From positions 124,001 to 188,000 of the forward strand of contig NC_044014.1 of assembly GCF_900496995.4 (NCBI RefSeq): 64,000 bases of DNA, written 5' to 3'. Below are positions 54,889 through 64,000 of this stretch, piece by piece (within the stretch, counting starts at the first letter, position 1; each line of letters begins with the position of its first letter). Below the pieces are notes generated by a model. That model was not told the DNA's origin, made no database searches, and was given only the letters and a program-made list of their open reading frames with translations. The position numbers and the translations under genes were made by a program. This DNA comes from Aquila chrysaetos chrysaetos (Eukaryota > Chordata > Aves > Accipitriformes > Accipitridae).

Positions 54889-55424
54889 GAGCCTGCCCTC
54901 CACCCCTTTTTTTTGCTTGTAATTCTAAAAAATTTTTATTGTGTAACATTGAAAGACTTAACAATCAACTTCTGGGAACTCTGTAACACTTTGTGTCAGG
55001 GGGTAATATTGTTTGGTTGGACTACTACCAATGCATCAAGGTGTTCACATGTTTTAAAAAGTACTCTCTGATTGACAGGCAGGAAAAAAGGATCCTCCTC
55101 CTGAAAAGCATTACTGAAGATATTTTAACATGTAAACTCCCACTGATTTTATTATTCCTTGTGTGTATCAAAGATGGGAACCTCTCACAGAGACAGCATC
55201 TCACTAGAGACAGGGAATGTTAATGCTGGAGAGCTGGTAAACATTTACAAAAACCATTTGTTCCTATGTCCAGAAGGGAACCAATGCCTTGTTCAAGAAA
55301 ATGGGTTTTCCCACAGTTATAGGCATACTCATATTAATAAAGCAAACTAAATCTGGCTCTTAACAGAATATACTTGTGAGGACTTGAAAAATAACAGTGT
55401 TATGGACAGTGAGAAATATTGCTG

Positions 55425-55625
55425 ACACCCTGTGTTTTATGAGAATGATTGATTAATTGTTGTTCAATGTAGACTTTGCTTGATGGAAAGAAAACATTTG
55501 TGATGCCTCTGTGGTCCTATTAAGACTAATTAATTCCTTCTCCAAATGAAGTGAAGACTAATTAGACTCTAATATTATTTTCCTATTTGTCCAGAACCAC
55601 CAATTTTCATATCACCCTGTTGCAG
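55425..55625. promoter_or_regulatory. Candidate enhancer-like element with paired AAGACTAATTA
   Basis: AAGACTAATTA occurs at 55522-55532 and again at 55554-55564, exactly 32 bases apart, with TGATTGATTAATTG nearby (from 55447). TAATTA is a core homeodomain site. The sequence is not a known repeat. Confidence 0.3.
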
Positions 55626-55979
55626 CCCTCATTTTTATGTCTGTGCTTGCTGCATGTCAGAGTGTTTGTCTAACAGGGTGGCAAAATGATATAACACAAC
55701 CATAAATGTAATCTATTAAGTGTGCTAGAGGGGCTAATGTGAAAGGAGTACAATTCAAATTTTAACAGTGGTAGTTAGGCCATGAGCTATATGTGGAATA
55801 AGACATGAACTGTTTCTCCATAAACTCTCAAGATAGAGCTTCACGCTAGGAACACAGGTTTAGATGATGAACCCCTGTGTGTCACTTAGGTCCTGCTCAG
55901 GTATTTTCCAGTATATTTAATTAAATTATGAACTTCTCTGTTGAAAAGGAACTACTGATACCTTCATGCTAATCCCACT

Positions 55980-57010
55980 GCTCCTAACAGACTGTGAATG
56001 AATGCCTGCTTACCCCTGTTTCTCTCTTATGCTTTCTTTACCTCCTCAATTTCTCCTGCTTCTCTGCTTACTTCTCTTGACAATACAAAAACGGTTCTCT
56101 CCAGAAAGCTGCTGAGCACACTGCATGACCCCCAGCCATCACTTTGTGTCTTTGACACTCTTGAAAAGTAGCACCTCATCTACCACGTTCTACTTCTGTG
56201 GCTCAGATTACACTCCCCTCTCTCAGGCTTTCATGTGTTCCACCCTGATAAATTGCCTCTCAACAAATGTCTGTTAACATCTATAAACCTAGCTCTCCAG
56301 AATATGTTTCCCACTTGGTTTTGTGGTACTGATTACATCCTCCATCCTAACATCCTGCACTGCATCTCACTCTACTAAACATTGTTTTCTTTATGATATA
56401 ACTCCTTGACCAGTCACTCAGGGCATGAGACTTTCTTCTTATCTCACCATCCTCTAAGTTCAATCCACTTTTTCCTGCATAACCTAAACAATTGCCTCCA
56501 CTCCTGTGGATTCCTCTACTATTTTTACTAATAGCATGCAAATCTAGCTTTTTATTTCTAATGTGTCTCCATCCCTCCTAGGCCTGTGTCTTAGCCAGTC
56601 TCTGTTTCTGAATGTTTCACAATTATTTTCAAAGCTGTGTGTCCAAAACTGTATGTGTGATCATCGATTCTGAGATTTGTGTAGCTGCTACTCTTTCTTC
56701 CTCCCACAATCCTGTTATCATCAATGACAAAACTGTCTCCTCTGACCTGGGGAACCATCTTTGTTCCACTTTGGCACAAATATTCTGGCCATGTCTGAAA
56801 TTATTATTATTATTTCTAATCTCATTTTTTCCTCTGGCCACTACTACTATGTTGCCTTATCTCATGTAATCATGCCCTCTATTTTATTTTAGCCATACCT
56901 CTTTGATGTCCACAATACCTACTGCAGTGCATATAGAAGTTTCTTGTCTTCACAAGCAAGAGTCTCCATAATTCCGTCCTAACTACTCCTCATTTGTTGT
57001 TACTCCTGTC
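55980..57010. other. Strand-asymmetric pyrimidine-rich stretch
   Basis: About 1 kb with strong C/T excess on the plus strand (for example TTTACCTCCTCAATTTCTCC). It could be a worn transposon or transcribed sequence. I cannot name it. Confidence 0.35.
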
Positions 57011-57368
57011 ACTGAGTTCAAGTGTTACCATCTTTAACAAATATTTAATTTGCTTTTTCATAATTATCTATTGTCTTCTTCGGTGCCTTTTTGGATCTGT
57101 ACAATGCTTCTCTAAATTTGAGTTGACAGTGAAGTCTGCAAACACTTTTTATTTCCTGTATGGCTAAACACTACTGTCACACCTTTAATTAATGATCTGA
57201 ATAACAGCAGAACAGTTGAGTGCAAACAGTAAGTGGTTAAAATTCCCTTTCATTTTAAAAACTAACACCTTGACAAAGACTTCTCCATGAAAAGAATACT
57301 GCCAGCACTTTACTGTTATCCAGAGAACAGCAACAATTTGAAGCTTCTAATAATGTATAGGAAAATGG

Positions 57369-57392
57369 GGTGTGTGGGTGTGTGTGTGTGTG
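57369..57392. repeat. (TG)n microsatellite
   Basis: GTGTGTGGGTGTGTGTGTGT and a few more units. Confidence 0.9.
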
Positions 57393-59090
57393 TCCATGTT
57401 TTCTTATTATCTTCCAACTTTAGTAACCAAAAAGTGCAGAAAATGCTGCAGTTTCTAAACAAATTTTTAATAAATCTTCTTCTAAAAGTCACTCCCTGAA
57501 AGTTATCTCAAAACTGTTTCCCATGAAAAAAATGTATATGACAATTGTTTTTGCACAGAAAAAAAAAAATCACTTCAGAACTTTTGACTATGAAAGTATT
57601 CAGGTGGCTGTTGCAGGAGCACTTGGGGAGAAAAATCTTGCCTTCTCTTTCTAGCACTTGCTTATGATGAGGCAAAAGGAAGCAGGGCTTAATGTCATGA
57701 CTTCACAGGGTATTCCTATACGTTCTCTCATTCTGAGGATTCCTGTTTTGTTCCTGGTGTGCTGTAGTTCTCCCTTTTCTTCATAAAAAAGCTAAGGTTA
57801 TTTGTCTGCTCTGTGGCTGAAATGTGAGCACTGCCCTAAAGATCCTCTATGAATACACTTCCTTATAATGTTTTGAGTGCAGTAATTCAAAGCCTGATGT
57901 CAGACTATCCACCCCACCACGCACAATGGTAATGTGACCTATGGCTAACCTCACACTGGCTATTAGTCTGTTAAGTGGGTGTGTTTCCATTCTTGTTAGT
58001 TGGAGACACTGTCTTTGACTATCTTTACAAACTGGTGTCCTCAATTAATTTATAGATGCAAACCAAGTTTTCCTTGGTGAAATAGTTTAAAAGGCTCACC
58101 AGTACCACTTCATCATGAGTGACTTTTATTGAAGATGTTATAGCCAGTTATCAGATGGCGGATCTCATTTTAACTTGCTATTTTCTAAGGTTTTCCATGC
58201 ATTTTTACATTGTGTTTTTCTTTGCCATTACTTAAGTTTTGATGCTTTATTTTGTACTACAGCGCTGTACTCTACATATCCTCACCTTCTAAGGAGATAA
58301 AATAATTCTGTTGCTTTTAATTAAATACTAACACTTCTGCCAATTCTTCATGATTTAATACATCCAGTACCATTAACATGTGATTAACCTAGGTCAACAT
58401 ATCCTTGAAAGAGAAAATCCGAGTCTTAATGCAAGAATTTTTGCTTTCAAATCATACCTCACTAACAGACTAATGAGCACAAAAATATGCATACCAATAA
58501 TAATTGAATACCTTACCCTTCCTGTCTCATAATATTTCCAAAACATTTAAGGCATATATATCTATTCACTTTTCTGATCTAGATCCTGCAGGATTAATGG
58601 TAAAGAATATGAATCATGAAAGGATGTGGCTGTCAGAGTGAGGTTCGTAGTTTGGGTTCAAGATTGAGCACTGCAAAAGTTCAAGCCCACTGAAGCCAAA
58701 ATTATACTGTAAAAGACAATCACTTCATGAAATGTTGTGAGATGAATATGAAGACCATAGATGTCTTGCAGTGAATTCTCACATGTGCAGCTCATGATGT
58801 TATTTGTGGAGTAACTCCCTGCTTTGGATCTTACCATTCTAAAAAGAAATCAGGGCATTTGAATCTGAACAATCCTTCTACTCAGAAAATATAAAAAGCA
58901 TAAAATTCAGATTAATTTTGAGTCCAGGATGAGTTAAGTGGAAGATCACAGTGTATAAAAATTGCTTATTAAAAATTAGGTTTTTAAAATGTTACAAATT
59001 ACTCCTTTATGTCTTGCAACTAAATTTCTCTAACAAAGGGAATTGTCAAATAGCTACACAGCTTGACACCTCCAGCGTAAAGGGTGGTGA
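57393..59090. other. Intergenic, no gene seen
   Basis: About 1.7 kb, AT-rich; short frames only. Confidence 0.5.
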
Positions 59091-60590
59091 GACCTGGACA
59101 GCATAGTCATGGGTACCCTTTGTGGAAAAGGTTAAAAGGTATCAGCACCCACTGGCTTGCACCATTAAAGATAGGATGGTAGAGTTAACCAGACTGCCTA
59201 AAGACAGGGAGCCCCTGGATGCTCCCAGGTATTACTTGCTGAGCAGTGCCTTCTTCCTGATGCCTTGCCACTTGCTGGAGACCACATCCGTGACTTGTGG
59301 TGTCTGGCATGGCAGCAGCTATGACTGAGCAAGGAAACCTCACCATGATGCAGATATCTCTTCTGGAGCAATGGTATAGGTACCCATCCTGCCCTCCCCA
59401 CATTTGCTCATTCACTCCAGTGAGTAACTCCAGTAGCTCCGCTTCATGTCAGTCCTGCTCTCCAGCCTTGCAGTTACTGTGCCTGGTCTCCAACCACAGG
59501 AGCTAGCCAGCACTTCATATGCATGTCACCCCTTGTATGGTCAACCACCACTGCTTCCTAACTTCTCCTGTTCTTCTGCAAAGAACACATGTTGTAGAAA
59601 AGGTCCAAAGAGTTGTCTCATGGTTTTATAAGATGCAAAACAAAGAGCATGACTGGGTCCTTTGCACTCATAGCTGTCCCAGGAGAGCAATGGGAAGTTG
59701 CGTAAAGTGGGAAAAGAGCAGGGCCAAAGAAATAGACCCCTTAGAGTGTTAAGGGAAAGCTTTACAGAAATACGCTTGCTGAAAGGATCACATTTCACCT
59801 ATGCACTTATAAAGGATCTTTTAACAGAAAGATCGTACTCAATAATTCTTACATATCTGATGAAAAAGAAAATCATTATTATCATATTAGCTGTTACCTA
59901 AAGCAGGTATGCATAGTTACCTAGTATAACATAGTTTGTCTTCGATGTCAGATACACTATTGCCTGAAGCAGGCTATCTTTCCTCCCCTCACCAAGCTCC
60001 ACTTTGCCTTCAGAAGTGAGGGCTGCAGACAGTGGGACACCCCCCCCCCCCCCCCCCCCGCAAACACATCCCCACGAGAAGGCTGGTGACAGAGAGGAGG
60101 AGTGAAGAGCTCATTCTTTCTCCCACATGTTACTGTCATTGCTGCTTTGGTGTTTAGATTGCCTTCACAGAGCTAAAGCAAAATGCATCAGAACGCCAGG
60201 GCTGTGCAGAAATATGGGGGGGTGAATTATTCTGTACGTCCATCAGTGTGAACGCTGCAAGGGGACATGAGCAGGAACGGGTGGCCAAGCAGTCCATGTG
60301 AGCATCCCAAGGCCAGAGTGGCTGCAGGGCCACGCTGCCCATGCCTGTCCCTCCAGTCCTGGCAGGGAGCTGCAGCTTTTGTCTCCTCTTGAGCATGAGA
60401 ATTGTAAAGAAGTCAGCCTTTGCAAGATACCAGGGTTTCAGGATGTTTCGTACTGTGTTTCTGTGTTACCTTTCCCTGATCCACCAACATCCCCATCTGC
60501 TGCAGGAATGGTTCTTGACTTCCAACTCAGCAACATACTGCTCTGGGCCAAGGTTTGACCACAGATACCTCAGGTAGCCTGTCATTCCTT
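59091..60590. other. GC-richer intergenic block, unidentified
   Basis: Compared with its surroundings this block is richer in GC and has several overlapping frames of 60-86 codons on both strands, none with a domain I know. It also holds a poly-C tract (60040-60059). It may be a worn retroelement. Confidence 0.35.
60040..60059. repeat. Poly-C tract
   Basis: Twenty C in a row after GGGACA. Confidence 0.95.
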
Positions 60591-61750
60591 TTCAGGGGAA
60601 TATAGTTTTTCAAACTGTAACTTAACAAAATAAAAAGAGAAGAAAAATCTGGTAGAAACAAAATGTCTTTATTCTGTGTAAAGAAATCATAGTTTTTTTG
60701 AAGTAAAACTGGACACTGGGTGATTCATTCCATATCACATTTCTATTGCTAAGGCCTGTACAGTATGTAGCTAGTATAGCTTCTCTATACCACTATGGAG
60801 CAACATTTGTTTCAACTGGCACTGTATTAATGTCTTATCTAGAAATAATGGTTTTCCATACTAAAGCATTTAAATATAGTCAGCTGTTGCCTTTTCTTCT
60901 AAAATGCATTCAATTAAGTATAGAACTTGTATAGGATTCAAAATCTGATATGCCAGGCCTTAGCAACATTTCATAGAATGTTCATCAAAGTCTGTTTAAA
61001 ACAGAAGTCTGTCTATATTACACTGATGGCCTAGTTTGGTTTTGCATGTGCATAAGTGACATTCCACTAAAGCTAAGTATATTGCTGCACATCATTGTGT
61101 GAATTAAATGTATGAGATGGAATACAGCCATGGAATGCTGGCAATTTCTGTTCTTTTTTACTGTTTACAGAGAGTGTATTTTATGTTGCACTCCTTGCTT
61201 CTGATATCAAAGGTGTAATAACAAATTAATGATTTATGCCAGGATCAGTAGCTCAATTAAAAGTAGTGAGAATGTGACTTAGGCAGAAACAGGAATTTAA
61301 GGACTGAAGGGACAGAGACACAACTGCTCCTCAAAGGAGACCAGCAGTGTGGTGCCACTGGCTGCTGCAAGTTGCCTACTGGGCTAGGAAGTTGTTTATG
61401 CTTTCTGAAGAGGCATGCCCTAGCTCAGAAGTGAGAAAAGTAAAAATGTGCAAATGGAAATACAGACATCCAACATGCTCCAACGTAATGTGGCCCAGAA
61501 CCTACATAATATTTGTATTCTCTAACCACTGATTTCTGAAAATTGTAATTGTTAAGCAACAGAAATAATAGTCACTTGGAGCTACATAGTCTCAAGAACA
61601 TGACAGATCTTAGCTCTGCACAGTGGAGGCACATACAGGGAAAAACTTGTCCCACAAAGCTCAGCTTTACAACTCTAACTGGCCCTTTCTCCAGCATTCT
61701 TGCACAGCTGTACTTTCCTATACCCCACTAACTCCTCTTCTAAAGTTGAG

Positions 61751-61802
61751 TTAATAGAATAGTTCAGCTGGAAGGGACCTACAACGATCATCTAGTCCAA
61801 AT
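61751..61802 (-). mobile_element. CR1 LINE 3' tip
   Basis: TTAATAGAATAGTTCAGCTG followed by GAAGGGACCTACAACGATCA and TCTAGTCCAAA, the reversed CR1 end; very short or extended by unrecognisable sequence. Confidence 0.8.
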
Positions 61803-62118
61803 TAATGTACTTCAAAAGTTGCCACAAGCACAGAAGATTTTTCTTGACAAAGAGGGAAGGCAGAGAGAGGATATGAACAGCTCTTGATAGGGCTTGTTTT
61901 AATAAAATAGTGCTTGGGAGTCTGGATGCCTTGTCCAAGCTGCTGGAGACTTTAGTGGCCCAGATGAGATTCTCATCAAGGACAGGCATAAGTGCAGAAG
62001 CCTCTGGCTTTCTCTGCTTTTTTAGGGAAAATACTCAAACAAACCAAAAAAGCCCTCAGACCTGTTCCTCCCTGAACCTCCACTGGTTGAAATTGAGTCA
62101 GCTGTGTGCTATATATTA

Positions 62119-62124
62119 TTTATT
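62119..62124 (-). terminator. Candidate opsin polyadenylation signal
   Basis: AATAAA on the minus strand about 375 bases after the opsin stop codon. It is one of several possible signals; no transcript evidence is available. Confidence 0.3.
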
Positions 62125-62498
62125 TGTCCAGTAGCATATGGAAGCCATGTGCCACTTCATGTTTTTGTCCAGCTGACCAAGGAGCCATCATCAGCGTAAA
62201 ACTCTCCTATCCTTACTGTGTTACATGCTAGCATAGCAAGACTGGATTCCCCTGATGTTATTTTCAGGAGCAAGCAGGCTGTGGATTGGGAAGAGGAATG
62301 CAGTGGAGGAAGGGACTCACCTTATGGCTGAGTGTTTGACTGCAACTGCAAAGCCAAGAAACTCTTACATGCACTCAGGAGCCTGGAATTTCAAAAGCCG
62401 GTGTCCACAGGAGCATAATGTCCCCACTGACAACATTATTGTATTAAGTGATGGTAACAAGGAAATATGCTGTAACACTGCATTAATTATCTCCCACC

Positions 62499-62729
62499 CT
62501 ACATGGCACAGATTTTGTTTTCTGAAGCTGCCAACTCAGCAAAAGATCGGCAATTTCTGTGTTCATCTCCGGTTTTCCTCTTAGAAATGGTGCTACATAC
62601 TGCCATGGTGGACATCTCACTGCCTCTTTTGTCCTGGGTTATCATTGCTCGCTCTGAAGTTGGGTTCATGCTGGACTCTGCAGTTTCTATGGCACTGCAG
62701 CTGAACATTTGAATCAGACACTTCCTGAA
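62499..62729 (-). CDS. Non-visual opsin (likely VA opsin), last coding exon with C-terminal tail
   Basis: Minus strand, acceptor CAACTTTCTAG just before 62729, stop TAG at 62501-62499. It encodes 76 residues and is in phase with the upstream exon. It starts FRKCLIQMFSC, the opsin helix 8 directly after MNKQ, with Cys residues that in this family are often palmitoylated. The tail that follows is Ser/Thr-rich (SSMNPTSERAMITQDKRG, then STMAVCSTISKRKTGD), suitable for kinase phosphorylation and arrestin binding, and ends ENKICAM. A 76-residue tail is longer than in rhodopsin and, as I recall, pinopsin, and fits long-form VA opsin. The intron between the two exons is 1206 bases (62730-63935). The gene points toward CFAP46, tail to tail. 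Confidence 0.9.
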   Translation of the reverse strand, partial: FRKCLIQMFSCSAIETAESSMNPTSERAMITQDKRGSEMSTMAVCSTISKRKTGDEHRNCRSFAELAASENKICAM

Positions 62730-63935
62730 CTAGAAAGTTGAAAAAAAGGAGATCAATCAAAAGACATAAGGAATTTTAAAATATCTCTATAAAGCAGTCT
62801 TTATCTGCTAAAACTCTTGGAAATTCATGAGTCAGTTGGGAATATAAAGAAATAGCCTCATAAAAAATATTTGCCTGTGCCACCATGAAGAACTCTAAAA
62901 CTGAGACATAATAACATTCTAAAAAGATCCAGACTACTGGAAAATCTTATTCTAAAAAATAATTTTCCTTTTCTGCTTGTTACTAACCACATCTAATGGA
63001 CAGAACTGGTTATTTCTCCTGGCTCATGAGCTGCTTTCATATGCGAATACCCAGCTATTCAAAGATGGTTTGTTTCCATCTTGTTCATATCCATGAACAG
63101 GGTAAGACCAGCATACATCTGCCATGCATTGGGAGATCAGGGTACTGTCCATAGGATGAGAGACAAGCAATAGCTCTTTCTGCAGGACTGAATAAATAAA
63201 TTTATTAATCACTTCTTAGTCCACAGTCACTTTAATATTTTTCTTCTTTTCGCTTATATGCTTATACTCTGCTTGACACCACCACTCTTAATAGCTACAT
63301 TCATTGCATAAATCTATTCAAGTTTATTACCATCCCTGTTACCACAGTGAACACATATCACTCTGGTTCATCCCCTTGTCAATTCTTCTTCTCTGCATCC
63401 AATCCTCTGCCCCCATTCCAGAGAAGAAAGCTCCCTGTCCCATAGGCATATGCAATGCTTCTACCCTCCCTGTACATACAACCACAAATGCAGCATTTCC
63501 CCTGACACAAATACAAGCTATTGAAAACTTCCACCCCACCTCAAAGTCAACTTACTGGTGTTGCATTCCTAAAGAAATATACAAATGCACTGGCACAGTC
63601 CTGAAAATAGAATTTTCATACAGAAAACTGATATTCACTAAGGGCTGATTTTCCTTTATATATTTAAATATATAATATTTAAACCTAATATTTATATAAT
63701 ATTTAAACCTAATAATCATTAACATTCTTATTTTAATAATGCACAGAGGCTTACACTATCTTCCAGTACGTAGATATAGAGTGATCTTTTTTAATTTTTT
63801 TTTTTTTTTTAGTTCTAAATGCTGGATATTGCAATGCTAGTTAACTAACATGTAGGTAGATAGAAATAATTCATTATAAAGCAAGACAAAATAACAAAAT
63901 ATGAGTGTTAAAGACACTTTGAGAGCATACAGTAC
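62730..63935 (-). other. Last intron of the opsin gene
   Basis: GT..AG intron of 1206 bases. It contains a pyrimidine-rich stretch (about 63350-63540) and, near its 5' end on the minus strand, an AT-rich block with a 21-base direct repeat. I see no exon in it. Confidence 0.85.
63669..63716. repeat. Short AT-rich direct repeat in opsin intron
   Basis: The unit ATAATATTTAAACCTAATA occurs twice back to back, separated by a few bases. Confidence 0.7.
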
Positions 63936-64000
63936 CTGTTTGTTCATAAAGACATAAATTATTGGATTATAAACAGTGGCTGTTTTGGAAAAGAAAGCTG
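63936..64000 (-). CDS. Non-visual opsin (likely VA opsin), penultimate coding exon, cut by window edge
   Basis: Read on the minus strand, the last 65 bases encode AFFSKTATVYNPIIYVFMNK plus Gln, then a GTACTG donor. This is opsin transmembrane helix 7: the Lys in FFSKTA is the retinal Schiff-base lysine and NPIIY is the NPxxY motif. The exon ends exactly after MNKQ, the classical position of the last intron in vertebrate ciliary opsins. VA opsin and pinopsin are the best candidates. I favour VA opsin because of the long tail in the next exon and because birds keep this gene. The rest of the gene lies beyond position 64000. Confidence 0.92.

Overview
This is a piece of a bird nuclear genome. 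The evidence is CR1 LINE fragments throughout with the typical avian 3' end, two kinds of avian ERVL-type solo LTR, AT-rich introns, and small exons bounded by GT..AG. The LTR types resemble those I know from non-galliform birds, but the species cannot be fixed by eye. There are no bacterial or phage features, no CRISPR, and no rRNA or tRNA that I could see.

Layout. (1) 1-42155, plus strand: the 3' half of one large gene, which I assemble as 30 consecutive coding exons (1394-42155). All exon phases agree and the chain gives 1298 residues followed by TAA. I identify it as CFAP46 (TTC40), a TPR-rich protein of the C1d projection of the motile-cilium central pair; the 5' half lies left of the window. 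(2) 42156-62498: about 20 kb without a gene I can support. It holds the CFAP46 3' UTR, CR1 pieces, simple repeats and some AT-rich, homeodomain/SOX-motif-dense stretches that could be conserved regulatory elements. (3) 62499-64000, minus strand: the last two coding exons of a non-visual opsin, most likely vertebrate ancient (VA) opsin. They include the retinal-binding lysine, NPxxY, the classical opsin splice site after MNKQ, and a 76-residue C-terminal tail. The opsin continues past the right edge. The two genes are arranged tail to tail.

Most interesting: the last third of the CFAP46 fragment (residues about 967-1245, exons w21-w29) has, by eye, the block order of a separase/CHAT (clan CD) protease domain behind a TPR solenoid. 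The catalytic His and Cys positions appear replaced, so I propose that this ciliary protein ends in a pseudo-separase domain. Second: two CR1 copies about 5.5 kb apart in opposite orientation look identical over about 440 bp and flank exons w25-w27.

The two genes show no functional link; they only share a neighbourhood. Residue numbers for CFAP46 count from the first complete codon in the window (1396-1398).
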